Counted from the stretch's first letter, positions 7,347-15,375 are shown. The stretch is DNA of 19,494 bases from Rhodobacteraceae bacterium UBA1943 (GCA_002336845.1 DDEX01000002.1:1-19494), one strand, 5' to 3'. Translations and numbers: made by a program. Notes: generated by a model from the sequence alone, not told the origin.

Positions 7347-8315
7347 ATGGCTATCATCACGAAACTCGCGCTTGGCGCGGGGCTGGCGGCGCTTTTGTCC
7401 ACGGCAGCCCATGCCGACCTGACCGGCAAGGTGATCGGCTTTTCGCAGATCGGTTCGGAATCGGGCTGGCGCGCGGCGGAAACCTCGGTCACGAAATCGC
7501 AGGCCGAGACGCGCGGCATCGACCTGAAATTCGCCGATGCGCAACAAAAGCAGGAAAACCAGATCAAGGCCATTCGCGGCTTTATCGCACAAGGGGTTGA
7601 CGCCATCTTGATCGCCCCGGTCGTCTCGACCGGCTGGGACGAGGTGCTGGGCGAAGCCAAGGAAGCCAATATCCCCGTGGTCCTTCTGGACCGTGGCATT
7701 GATGCCAGCCCCGATCTGTATCTGACAGGCGTCGCCTCGGATCAGGTCAAGGAAGGCGCGGTTGCGGGCAAATGGCTGATCGACACGCTGGCAGGCAAGG
7801 ATTGCAACGTGGTCGAGCTGGAGGGCACCGTTGGCTCCTCGCCCGCGATCAACCGCAAGAAGGGCTTTGACGATGCGGTCGGCGCCACCTCGAACATCAA
7901 GGTGATCCGCAGCCAGACCGGCGACTTTACCCGCGCCAAGGGCAAAGAGGTGATGGAGGGCTTCCTCAAGGCCGAAGGCGGTGGCAAGGGCATCTGCGCC
8001 GTCTATGCCCATAACGACGACATGGCGGTCGGCGCCATTCAGGCCATCAAGGATGCGGGCCTGAAACCGGGCAGCGACATTCTGGTGGTGTCGATCGACG
8101 GCGTGCCGGACATCTTCTCGGCCATGGTGGCGGGCGAGGCGAATGCGACCGTTGAACTGACCCCCAACATGGCAGGCCCGGCCTTCGATGCGCTGGACGC
8201 CTATCTGAACGGCGGCACGGTGCCGGAAAAGGCGATCATCACCGAATCGAAGCTGTTTACCCAGGCCGACGATCCGCAGGGCGAGTATGACCGCCGCAAG
8301 GGTCTGGGCTACTGA
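7347..8315 (+). CDS. ytfQ: Galactofuranose-type ABC importer, periplasmic binding protein
   Basis: A 322-residue periplasmic sugar-binding protein of the Peripl_BP_4 (ribose/galactose-like) family. The signal peptide is residues 1-23, cleaved after AHA before DLTGK. The mature protein closely resembles E. coli YtfQ from memory: GFSQIGSESGWRAAE (31-45), DAQQKQENQIKAIRGFIAQG (64-83), APVVSTGW (90-97), then VVELEGTVGSS, SQTGDFTRAKGKEVME, YAHNDDMAVGAIQAIKDAGL, SIDGVPDIFSAM and ANATVELTPNMAGPAFDAL. YtfQ is known to bind galactofuranose, so that is the likely ligand, though a related pentose or hexose cannot be excluded. GGGAGGAAAC stands just before the ATG. It is the first gene of a four-gene transporter operon, and a terminator hairpin follows its stop. 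Confidence 0.93.
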   Translation: MAIITKLALGAGLAALLSTAAHADLTGKVIGFSQIGSESGWRAAETSVTKSQAETRGIDLKFADAQQKQENQIKAIRGFIAQGVDAILIAPVVSTGWDEVLGEAKEANIPVVLLDRGIDASPDLYLTGVASDQVKEGAVAGKWLIDTLAGKDCNVVELEGTVGSSPAINRKKGFDDAVGATSNIKVIRSQTGDFTRAKGKEVMEGFLKAEGGGKGICAVYAHNDDMAVGAIQAIKDAGLKPGSDILVVSIDGVPDIFSAMVAGEANATVELTPNMAGPAFDALDAYLNGGTVPEKAIITESKLFTQADDPQGEYDRRKGLGY

Positions 8316-8325
8316 CACCGCAGTC

Positions 8326-8357
8326 CCGGGGCCGGACCACCGGCCCCGGATTGCTTT
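8326..8357 (+). terminator. Intrinsic terminator/attenuator between ytfQ and ytfR
   Basis: CCGGGGCCGG (8326-8335) pairs perfectly with CCGGCCCCGG (8340-8349) around an ACCA loop and is followed by ATTGCTTTTTG. It begins 10 bp after the ytfQ stop, and no new promoter is obvious before ytfR at 8420. It therefore probably causes partial termination, or protects the 3' end of the ytfQ message, giving more binding protein than membrane components. Confidence 0.8.
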
Positions 8358-8419
8358 TTGAACCGCCCCGGCGTGAACTGGCGGGCGGAGGAAATCGGAA
8401 TAGTCGGGGGGATCGGGCC

Positions 8420-9946
8420 ATGACGGCAGAGGCGGCGGGCGCGCTGTTGGAGGCGCGGGGCATCGTCAAGATATTTGGCCAGCATCGCGCGCTGGATGAT
8501 GTGAGCTTTGCGCTGCGCGCGGGCGAGGTGCATGCCCTGCTGGGCGAAAACGGCGCGGGCAAATCGACCCTGATCAAGATATTGACCGGCGCCTATCGCC
8601 CGGATGGTGGCGAGGTGCGGCTGCAAGGCGCGCCGGTTTCGTTCCGCGACCCGCTGCACGCCCAAAGCCACGGCATCGGCACGGTCTATCAAGAGGTCAA
8701 CCTGCTGCCCAACCGCTCGGTGGCCGAAAACCTGTTTCTGGGCCACCAGCCGACCCGCTGGGGCCTGATCCGCCGCAAGGAAATCGAGGCGCACGCCCGC
8801 CAGGTTCTGGCGACCTATGGCCTTGAAATCGACGTGCGCGAGGAATTGTCGTCCTTTTCGGTGGCGATCCAGCAGATCGTTGCCATCGCCCGTGCGGTGG
8901 AGTTGTCGGGCAAGGTTCTGGTGCTGGACGAACCCACCGCCAGCCTTGACCGCAACGAGGTGGAGCGCCTGTTCGAGGTGATCCGGACCCTAAAGGCGCG
9001 CGGGTTGGGCATCATCTTCATCACCCATTTCCTCGATCAGGTCTTCGCGCTGGCCGACCGGGTGACGATTCTGCGCAATGGCCGCAAGATTGCGACCGAA
9101 AGACTGGCCGAAGTCAGCACCACCGATGTCGTGCGCATGATGCTGGGCAAGGATGTGGCCTTCGATCACCATCTGACCGGACTGGCGGAAACCACCCATG
9201 GCGCGCCTTGCGTCGGATTTGCCGGGCTGGGCCGCAAGGGCAGCGTCGCCCCCTTCACACTGGAAGTGCATGAAGGCGAGGTGGTCGGCGTCGCGGGCCT
9301 GTTGGGGTCGGGTCGGACCGAAATGGCGCGGCTGATGTTCGGCATCGATCCCGCCGACAGCGGCCAGATCACGATCGATGGCAAGTCCGTCACCATCCGC
9401 AACCCGGCACAGGCGGTTGCCGCCGGGTTCGGCTTTTGCCCCGAAGACCGCAAGCTGGACGGGATTTTCGGCGAATTGTCGGTGCGCGAGAATATCATCA
9501 TCGCGTTGCAGGCAAAGCTGGGCTGGTTCCGCGCCCTGAACCGCGATGACCAGATCGACCTTGCGGGCCGCTATGCCGAGGCGCTGGATATCCGCGCGGC
9601 CAACCATGACATGCCGGTCAAGCTGTTGTCGGGGGGCAATCAGCAAAAGGTCATTCTGGCGCGCTGGCTGGCCATAGACCCCAGTTTCCTTATTCTTGAC
9701 GAACCAACCCGCGGGATCGACGTCGGTGCCCATGCCGAAATTGTACGTACGATCAACCGCTTGCGTGAAGAGGGGCTGGGGCTGTTCGTGATCTCTTCGG
9801 AACTGGACGAGGTGGTGGCCTATTCCAACCGCGTCGTCGTCATGCGCGACCGCCAGATGGTGGCGGAACTGACCGGGGCCGATGTGGCACCCGACCGCAT
9901 CGTGCAGGCCATTGCCGGAACTTCATTGGCAGAGGTGACGCCATGA
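8420..9946 (+). CDS. ytfR: Galactofuranose-type ABC importer, tandem ATP-binding protein
   Basis: A 508-residue ATPase with two fused ABC domains of the RbsA/MglA/YtfR type, driving the importer from the cytoplasmic face. Domain 1 has Walker A GENGAGKST (42-50), Walker B with Asp170-Glu171 and H-loop His203, but its signature is FSVAIQQ (146-152) rather than LSGGQ. Domain 2 has a changed Walker A, GLLGSGRT (293-300, Arg for Lys), a normal signature LSGGNQQK (403-410), Walker B Asp427-Glu428, and ISSE in place of the H-loop histidine. So one of its two ATP sites is degenerate, as known for the RbsA family. The ATG at 8420 follows GGGGGGA by about 7 bp. Its stop overlaps the ytfT start as ATGA. 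Confidence 0.93.
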   Translation: MTAEAAGALLEARGIVKIFGQHRALDDVSFALRAGEVHALLGENGAGKSTLIKILTGAYRPDGGEVRLQGAPVSFRDPLHAQSHGIGTVYQEVNLLPNRSVAENLFLGHQPTRWGLIRRKEIEAHARQVLATYGLEIDVREELSSFSVAIQQIVAIARAVELSGKVLVLDEPTASLDRNEVERLFEVIRTLKARGLGIIFITHFLDQVFALADRVTILRNGRKIATERLAEVSTTDVVRMMLGKDVAFDHHLTGLAETTHGAPCVGFAGLGRKGSVAPFTLEVHEGEVVGVAGLLGSGRTEMARLMFGIDPADSGQITIDGKSVTIRNPAQAVAAGFGFCPEDRKLDGIFGELSVRENIIIALQAKLGWFRALNRDDQIDLAGRYAEALDIRAANHDMPVKLLSGGNQQKVILARWLAIDPSFLILDEPTRGIDVGAHAEIVRTINRLREEGLGLFVISSELDEVVAYSNRVVVMRDRQMVAELTGADVAPDRIVQAIAGTSLAEVTP

Positions 9947-11022
9947 CCCGTCCCACCGCACAGATCCGCCCAGCCCCGCAGCCGCCTGCCCTGCGCCACC
10001 GCAGCGTGACGACCGCCCTGCTGCGGCCGCAGTTTCTGGCGCTGCTGGCGCTGTTGGGGATAAACTGGCTGCTGTTTCCGGGCTTTTTCTCGATCACCTG
10101 GCAGGACGGCCGTCTGTTCGGCAGCCTGATCGACGTGCTGAACCGCGGCACGCCGGTGGCCATTCTGGCAATCGGCATGACGGCGGTCATTGCCACCAAG
10201 GGCGTCGATCTGTCGGTCGGCGCGGTCATGGCAATTGCCGGGGCCGTGGCTGCGGTGATGGTCACCAGCGGCCAGCCTGCCGTGCTGGCGGTGGCCGCGG
10301 CTTTGGCCGTTGGCCTGCTGTGCGGGTTGTGGAACGGCATTCTTGTCACCACCCTCTCGATCCAGCCGATCATCGCCACGCTTGTTCTCATGGTGGCCGG
10401 GCGCGGTCTGGCACAACTGATCACCGAAGGCAGCATCGTCACCTTTACCGACCCCGTGCTGATCTTTATCGGCACCGGGTCGGTCGCGGGGCTGCCGACG
10501 CCAGTTGTGCTGCTGATCGGGCTGACGATCCTGACCACGCTGGCGGTGCGGCGCACCGCGCTGGGGTTGTTGATCGAGGCGGTCGGCATCAACCGCTCTG
10601 CCGCGCGGTTCGCGGGCATCAAGGCTGGCGCCCTGCTGCTGGTGGTTTATGCCTTTGCTGGCCTTTGCGCGGCCCTCGCCGGGCTGATCGTTGCGGGTGA
10701 CATTCGCGGGGCCGATGCCAACAATGCGGGCCTGTGGCTGGAGCTTGATGCCATTCTGGCAGTGGTGGTGGGGGGAACCTCGCTGCTGGGCGGGCGGTTT
10801 TCAATTCCGATGTCGGTGGTGGGCGCCATGATCATTCAGGCGATGAACACCGGCATCCTGATTTCGGGATTTTCGCCAGAGTTCAACCTCGTGGTCAAAT
10901 CCGCCGTCATCATCCTGATTCTGGTGCTGCAATCGCCCTTTGCCGCCAGTTTTGTGCAACGCAGGCGGCTGAAGGTCGCGCCCGGTGCGCAAGTCAGTGC
11001 CCAACAAGGAGACCGCGCATGA
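9943..11022 (+). CDS. ytfT: Galactofuranose-type ABC importer, permease 1
   Basis: A 359-residue inner-membrane permease of the RbsC/BPD_transp_2 family. A proline-rich cytoplasmic start (about residues 1-25) precedes a first helix (FLALLALLGINWLLFPGFF), and the conserved family segment is GMTAVIATKGVDLSVGAVMA, followed by alternating hydrophobic helices, about eight to ten in all. Later landmarks are ILVTTLSIQPIIATLVLMVAGRG (continuous in the protein; only the QPIIATL part is the strongest match) and VVVGGTSLLGGRFS. The gene starts in an ATGA overlap with ytfR and ends in an ATGA overlap with yjfF, so translation of the three is coupled. It pairs with YjfF as the heterodimeric channel. Confidence 0.92.
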   Translation: MTRPTAQIRPAPQPPALRHRSVTTALLRPQFLALLALLGINWLLFPGFFSITWQDGRLFGSLIDVLNRGTPVAILAIGMTAVIATKGVDLSVGAVMAIAGAVAAVMVTSGQPAVLAVAAALAVGLLCGLWNGILVTTLSIQPIIATLVLMVAGRGLAQLITEGSIVTFTDPVLIFIGTGSVAGLPTPVVLLIGLTILTTLAVRRTALGLLIEAVGINRSAARFAGIKAGALLLVVYAFAGLCAALAGLIVAGDIRGADANNAGLWLELDAILAVVVGGTSLLGGRFSIPMSVVGAMIIQAMNTGILISGFSPEFNLVVKSAVIILILVLQSPFAASFVQRRRLKVAPGAQVSAQQGDRA

Positions 11023-11996
11023 ACCGCTCGCTTCGCCCGCTGCTGGCAACGGCCGCGATCTTTGTTCTGGCCTATCTGCTGGCCATAGCGCAGTTTCCCG
11101 CCATGGCCTCGACCCGCGTGCTGGGCAATTTCCTGACCGACAACGCCTTTCTTGGCATTGCGGCGGTGGGCATGACCTTCGTGATCCTGTCGGGCGGGAT
11201 CGACCTGTCGGTCGGCGCGGTGATCGGGTTCACCACGGTGCTGATCGCCGTTCTGGTCATGTGGGTCGGCCTGCACCCCCTTGCCGCCTTTGCCATAGCA
11301 TTGGCCGTGGCGGCGCTGTTCGGCGCGGGCATGGGGGCGGCAATCTACTATCTGCGCGTGCCCAGTTTCATCGTCACACTGGCCGGGATGTTTCTGGCGC
11401 GGGGCGCGGCCTCGGTCCTGTCGCCCGACAGCATCGGGATCAAGCACAGCTTTTACACCACGGTTTCCAAGTCTTACCTGCTGATGCCAGGTGGGGGGCG
11501 GCTGTCTGTGGTGGGCATCATGATGCTTCTGGTCTTCCTTGCCGGGATCGTCATTGCCCACCGCACCCGCTTTGGCTCTTACGTCTATGCGCTTGGGGGG
11601 TCGGAAACCTCTGCCGCGCTGATGGGCGTGCCGGTGGCGCGGACGACGGTGCTGATCTATACGCTGTCCTCCACTCTGGCGGGCCTCGCCGGGGTGGTGT
11701 TCTCGCTTTACACCTCGGCCGGATATTCGCTGAACGCACTGGGGGTAGAACTGGATGCGATTGCCGCCGTGGTGATCGGCGGCACCCTGCTAACCGGCGG
11801 TTACGGGCTGGTCGCGGGCACTTTCATCGGCGTGATGCTGCAAGGTTTGGTGCAGACCTACATCGTCTTTGACGGAACGCTGTCAAGCTGGTGGACCAAG
11901 ATTGTCATCGGGGCACTTTTGTTTATGTTCATCCTGCTTCAGCGGCTTTTGCACTCGGCCGCGCCCCGCCGCAGAAAGATCCTTTGGACCGCATGA
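11019..11996 (+). CDS. yjfF: Galactofuranose-type ABC importer, permease 2
   Basis: A 325-residue inner-membrane permease, paralogous to YtfT. It has the same family segment in the form GMTFVILSGGIDLSVGAVIG, then helices with VPSFIVTLAGMFLARG, YALGGSETSAALMGVPVART and AAVVIGGTLLTGGYG, and a basic C-terminal tail (RRRK). The start is the ATG at 11019 overlapping the ytfT stop, with AAGGAG about 10 bp upstream. It should form the transmembrane channel with YtfT, energised by YtfR and fed by YtfQ. Its stop is one base before the ATG of the regulator gene, so the regulator is probably made from the same message. Confidence 0.92.
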   Translation: MNRSLRPLLATAAIFVLAYLLAIAQFPAMASTRVLGNFLTDNAFLGIAAVGMTFVILSGGIDLSVGAVIGFTTVLIAVLVMWVGLHPLAAFAIALAVAALFGAGMGAAIYYLRVPSFIVTLAGMFLARGAASVLSPDSIGIKHSFYTTVSKSYLLMPGGGRLSVVGIMMLLVFLAGIVIAHRTRFGSYVYALGGSETSAALMGVPVARTTVLIYTLSSTLAGLAGVVFSLYTSAGYSLNALGVELDAIAAVVIGGTLLTGGYGLVAGTFIGVMLQGLVQTYIVFDGTLSSWWTKIVIGALLFMFILLQRLLHSAAPRRRKILWTA

Positions 11997-11997
11997 G

Positions 11998-12753
11998 ATG
12001 AGCGAACCCGGAAGCCTTATCCGAACGCTCTCCGGGCGACAGGCGGCAAGAAACTACCACTCTTACGTCATCAATGAGGTCGGGGCGGCGATTGTCGGCG
12101 GCGCCATGGCCGTGGGGTCGATCCTGCCCGGCGATGCCGAGATGATGGAGCGGTTCGGCGTATCGCGCACCGTGCTGCGCGAGGCGCTGAAGACGCTGGA
12201 GGCCAAGGGCCTGGTCGAGGCGCGGGCCAAGGTAGGCACCCGGGTTCTGCCGCAGGCGCGCTGGAACCTTTATGACCGGCAAGTTCTGCTGTGGGTCCTG
12301 GAAAGCGGCTCCTCGCCCGCCTTTCTGGCCGCCTTCAACGTGGTGCGCCGCGGCCTGCAACAAGAGGCGGCGGCGCAGGCGGCCCTGCACCGCGAGGCCG
12401 AACACATTCGCCTGTTGCGCTATTGGCAGAACCAGCGACTGGTGATGAGCCATCAGCCCGAACCCTTTGCCATGGCCGAATTCGAGCTGCATCGCGTGAT
12501 CTGCGAGGCCTCGGCCAATCCGTTCATCCGTGCGGCCTCGGGTCTGGTCGAGTTTGGCGTGGCCATCGACATCGGTGCCCGGCTGACTGCCGGACAACCG
12601 CCGGCCGAAGGTCTGGCCCCGCGCGATGCCGCCGAACATCTTGCCCTGCTGGCGGCCATAGAAACCGGCGATTCCCCGGCTGCACGCGCTGCGATGCAGG
12701 CATTGCTGGACCGCACCGCGACAGGTCAGACCCCGGCGACCGGCGCGATCTGA
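11998..12753 (+). CDS. GntR-family transcriptional regulator (FadR/FCD group, DgoR-like)
   Basis: A 251-residue DNA-binding regulator. The N-terminal winged helix covers about residues 20-85 (LPGDAEMMERFGVSRTVLRE at 43-62, then KGLVEARAKVGTRV). WNLYDRQVLLWVLE at 89-102 resembles the linker of the galactonate repressor DgoR. The C-terminal FCD ligand domain has EFELHRVICEASANPF (161-176) and EHLALLAAIETGD (213-225); Glu161, His165 and His214 sit where family members bind a metal. It begins one base after the yjfF stop and is likely the local regulator of the sugar importer, answering to an imported sugar or sugar acid. That role is inferred from position. Its last 28 bp overlap the glpR gene on the other strand. 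No strong ribosome binding site is seen, consistent with translational coupling. Confidence 0.88.
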   Translation: MSEPGSLIRTLSGRQAARNYHSYVINEVGAAIVGGAMAVGSILPGDAEMMERFGVSRTVLREALKTLEAKGLVEARAKVGTRVLPQARWNLYDRQVLLWVLESGSSPAFLAAFNVVRRGLQQEAAAQAALHREAEHIRLLRYWQNQRLVMSHQPEPFAMAEFELHRVICEASANPFIRAASGLVEFGVAIDIGARLTAGQPPAEGLAPRDAAEHLALLAAIETGDSPAARAAMQALLDRTATGQTPATGAI

Positions 12754-13499
12754 ACCCGCGTGCCCCATTCGGCGCATTTCAATGCCAGTTCCGGTGGCAA
12801 AGGCAGATCGGTGTAAAGCGCCGTCAGTTCTGACAGTGACGCCAGTCGCGCGGGGGCGGGCCGGTCCAGCTTGGAATGGTCGCACACAAGAAAGCTTTGC
12901 CGCGCCTGCCGCAGGATCGATTTCGACACCCGCACCTCTTGCAAATCGTAGTCCAGCAAGTCGCCGTCCCGATCCAGCGCCGAGGCACCGATGATCGCGT
13001 AATCGACCTTGAACTGTTCAAAGAACTGGGTGGTCAATTCCCCCACAAGCCCGCCATCCGACCGGCGCAGCGCGCCCCCGGCCACCATCACCTCACACCC
13101 CGGATTGTCGGCCAGAATATTGGCCACGTTCATGTTGTTGGTGATGACGGTGATATTGCGGTGATGCAGCAACTCGCGCGCGACCGCCTCGGTCGTTGTG
13201 CCAAGGTTCAGGATAAGTGAACAGTTTTCGGGAATATCCGCCGCGCAGGCCCGTGCGATGGCGGCCTTGGCATCCTCGTTCATGCGCCGACGCTGCTCAT
13301 AGCCCAGGTTGGTCGCCCCGGTGCGCGGCACCGCCCCGCCATGCACCCTGTCCACCAGCCCCAGATCGGACAGTTCCGTCAGATCGCGGCGGATGGTCTG
13401 CAAGGTCACATCAAAGCGTCCGGCCAGATCCTCGACCACGACGCGGCCTTCCTGGCGCGTGATCTCCAGAATCTCGCTTTGACGGAAGCTGAGGGCCAT
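12726..13499 (-). CDS. glpR: DeoR-family repressor, GlpR type
   Basis: A 257-residue repressor. The DeoR winged helix is at about 5-57: RQSEILEITRQEGRVVVEDL, then FDVTLQTIRRDLTELSDLGL (29-48) with the recognition helix, and VDRVHGGAV (49-57). The DeoRC sensor domain shows LNLGTTTEAVAREL (98-110 region), ITNNMNVANIL (119-129), GGALRRSDGGLVG and DHSKLDR (207-213), the phosphosugar-binding fold typical of glycerol 3-phosphate-sensing GlpR. It is divergent from glpD and the glycerol importer, which fits a repressor relieved by glycerol 3-phosphate. Assignment as GlpR rests on family and position. An 11-bp-spaced triple repeat lies just upstream of its start and may serve autoregulation. The 3' end overlaps the GntR gene. 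Confidence 0.9.
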   Translation of the reverse strand: MALSFRQSEILEITRQEGRVVVEDLAGRFDVTLQTIRRDLTELSDLGLVDRVHGGAVPRTGATNLGYEQRRRMNEDAKAAIARACAADIPENCSLILNLGTTTEAVARELLHHRNITVITNNMNVANILADNPGCEVMVAGGALRRSDGGLVGELTTQFFEQFKVDYAIIGASALDRDGDLLDYDLQEVRVSKSILRQARQSFLVCDHSKLDRPAPARLASLSELTALYTDLPLPPELALKCAEWGTRVQIAPVAGV

Positions 13500-13514
13500 G
13501 CCTCGTTCCTTTCA

Positions 13515-13541
13515 TTTCGTAAAATGTTCGTATCAGTTTCG
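13515..13541 (-). promoter_or_regulatory. Triple direct repeat upstream of glpR, candidate GlpR operator
   Basis: On the + strand TTCG occurs at 13516-13519, 13527-13530 and 13538-13541, exactly 11 bp apart, within ATTTCGTAAAA, TGTTCGTATCA and GTTTCGCGGAT. DeoR-family repressors are known to bind tandem short repeats, and the middle copy AATGTTCG equals the half-site of the E. coli GlpR operator. The repeat ends 16 bp upstream of the glpR ATG. Confidence 0.6.
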
Positions 13542-13661
13542 CGGATGCGCCTTCATTGCGCAAGAAGGCAGAGATGCGACTGCGGCATCCAAGGCGGCGC
13601 CATGCTGGCGCGCACAGAACAGTATCGCGTGTTGATAGCGGTATCATGCTGGAAACCTTGA

Positions 13662-13667
13662 TATAAT
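13662..13667 (+). promoter_or_regulatory. Consensus -10 box (TATAAT) of the glpD operon
   Basis: TATAAT at 13662-13667, in TTGATATAATACACTTTC, would place transcription start near 13674 and give a leader of about 100 bases. No matching -35 at 16-18 bp spacing is evident. The flank shares the blocks GCTGGAAACC and ATATAATAC with the ytfQ promoter. The candidate operator at 13683-13701 lies immediately downstream. Confidence 0.6.
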
Positions 13668-13682
13668 ACACTTTCTGCATGT

Positions 13683-13701
13683 GCGAAAATAGGTATTTCG
13701 C
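13683..13701 (+). promoter_or_regulatory. Inverted repeat downstream of the glpD -10, candidate operator
   Basis: GCGAAA (13683-13688) and TTTCGC (13696-13701) are perfect inverted arms around ATAGGTA. The core TTTCG is the same as in the repeats before glpR. Placed at about +9 to +27 of the proposed transcript, it could act as a repressor roadblock. A further ACGAACATT copy, identical to one before glpR, sits at 13729-13737. Confidence 0.5.
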
Positions 13702-13773
13702 GCAAAAAAGAAAACGCATATTGCCAAAACGAACATTCTGCCGCAGTCTAAACATGTCAGGGGAGGACAATCC

Positions 13774-15363
13774 GTGAGCGAGAAGGCACGGCCATCAGAG
13801 GTCGATCTTTTCATTATTGGCGGCGGCATCAATGGCTGCGGCATTGCCCGTGACGCTGTGGGCCGGGGCCTGACGGTTGCGCTGGCCGAACAGGGTGATC
13901 TGGCGCAGGCGACATCATCCGCCTCGACCAAGCTGTTTCATGGCGGGCTGCGCTATCTGGAATATTTCGAGTTCCGTCTGGTGCGCGAGGCGCTGGAGGA
14001 ACGCGAAACGCTTCTGGTCGCCATGCCGCATATCAGTTGGCCGATGCGCTTTGTTCTGCCCTATCACCCCGATATGCGGTTCGAGGGCGAGACGCCGACC
14101 GGCAAGCTGCTGGCGGCCACGATGCCCTGGATGAAGGGCCGCCGGCCGGCATGGCTGATCCGGTTGGGCCTGTTCCTGTATGATACCTTGGGCGGCAGAA
14201 AGATCCTGCCCGCCACCCGGTCGCTGGACCTTGCACGCGATCCGGCAGGCAAGGTACTGCAATCGCGGTTCCGCAAAGCCTATGAATATTCCGACTGCTG
14301 GGTGCAGGATTCCCGGCTGGTGGCCTTGAACGCCCGCGACGCTGCGGAACGCGGCACCAATGTCATGACACGCACCCGTGTCGTTCATGCCGAACGGCAG
14401 GGCGACGGCTGGCTGGTGGAATGCGAGGGCCCCGACGGCCCACAAACCTTCCGCTCCCGCGCTCTGGTGAATGCCGGTGGCCCCTGGGTCGAGGATGTGA
14501 TCCGCAATGTCACCCACATCAACTCGACCGAAGGGGTCCGGCTGGTGCGCGGCAGCCATATCGTGACCCGCAAGCTTTATGATCACGACCGCTGCTATTT
14601 CTTTCAGGGCGAGGACGGGCGGATCATCTTCGCCATTCCCTACGAGGACGACTTCACCCTGATCGGCACGACCGACAAGGACCACCAGGGCGCCCCCGGC
14701 ACCCCGAAATGCACCGACGAGGAGCGCGACTACCTTCTGGCCTTTGCCAGCCGCTATTTCGCCCATCCGGTCACGGCGGACGATGTGGTCTGGACCTATT
14801 CGGGCGTGCGGCCCCTGTATAACGACGGGGCAAAATCGGCCACGGCAGCGACCCGCGATTATGTCCTGTCGCTGGATCAGACGGGCGCGCCTTTGTTGAA
14901 TGTGTTCGGCGGCAAGATCACCACTTATCGCCGCCTTGCAGAACATGCGCTGGAAAAGCTCGCGCCCTTCTTTCCGCAGGCGAAAGGGCCATGGACAGCC
15001 CGCGCGCCCCTGCCCGGCGGCAATTTCCCGGTCGATGGCGTGGCCGCGCTGATTGCGGCGCTGCAAGCGGGGCGACCGTGGCTGGATCATGCCTGGGCCC
15101 GTCGCCTTGTGCGGACCTATGGCACCGAGGCCGCAACCATTCTGGGCAGGGCAAAATCGCCGGCAGATCTGGGCCAAGCCTTTGGTGCCACACTGACCGA
15201 AGCCGAGGTGCGCTGGCTGATGGCCCATGAATTTGCCTGCACCGCGCAGGATGTGGCGTGGCGGCGGACCAAGCTGGGCCTGCGGTTGAGCGAGGATGAG
15301 ATTGCCGCCCTTGACCGCTTCATGGCGGATCAGGGTGCAAGCGCCGCGACTGCGGCGGAATGA
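13774..15363 (+). CDS. glpD: Glycerol-3-phosphate dehydrogenase (FAD-dependent, aerobic type)
   Basis: A 529-residue membrane-associated flavoenzyme that oxidises glycerol 3-phosphate to dihydroxyacetone phosphate and passes electrons to the quinone pool. The N-terminal FAD-binding fold is DLFIIGGGINGCGIARDAVG (11-30), followed by SSASTKLFHGGLRYLEYFEF (48-67). RPLYNDG lies at about 346, GGKITTYRRLAEHALEKL near 380, and a C-terminal DAO_C domain (MAHEFACTAQDVAWRRTKLG) completes the usual architecture and length. The start is the GTG at 13774, six bases after GGGGAGGA. It heads the glycerol operon; the glpS ATPase gene follows after 12 bp. Confidence 0.95.
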   Translation: MSEKARPSEVDLFIIGGGINGCGIARDAVGRGLTVALAEQGDLAQATSSASTKLFHGGLRYLEYFEFRLVREALEERETLLVAMPHISWPMRFVLPYHPDMRFEGETPTGKLLAATMPWMKGRRPAWLIRLGLFLYDTLGGRKILPATRSLDLARDPAGKVLQSRFRKAYEYSDCWVQDSRLVALNARDAAERGTNVMTRTRVVHAERQGDGWLVECEGPDGPQTFRSRALVNAGGPWVEDVIRNVTHINSTEGVRLVRGSHIVTRKLYDHDRCYFFQGEDGRIIFAIPYEDDFTLIGTTDKDHQGAPGTPKCTDEERDYLLAFASRYFAHPVTADDVVWTYSGVRPLYNDGAKSATAATRDYVLSLDQTGAPLLNVFGGKITTYRRLAEHALEKLAPFFPQAKGPWTARAPLPGGNFPVDGVAALIAALQAGRPWLDHAWARRLVRTYGTEAATILGRAKSPADLGQAFGATLTEAEVRWLMAHEFACTAQDVAWRRTKLGLRLSEDEIAALDRFMADQGASAATAAE

Positions 15364-15375
15364 ACGGGGGGAAAC

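Noticed and set aside
9943..11996. ytfT and yjfF as a recent tandem duplication
   Set aside because: They share family motifs only; the sequences differ throughout, as in the ancient YtfT/YjfF pair of other bacteria.
13632..13637. TTGATA as a -35 box for glpD
   Set aside because: It lies 24 bp from the TATAAT at 13662, too far for a sigma-70 promoter, and no -10 is found at 17 bp.
13754..13777. Seven-codon frame MSGEDNP whose TGA overlaps the glpD GTG, possible leader peptide
   Set aside because: The glpD ribosome binding site lies inside it, it has no start site of its own in view, and so short a frame arises easily by chance.
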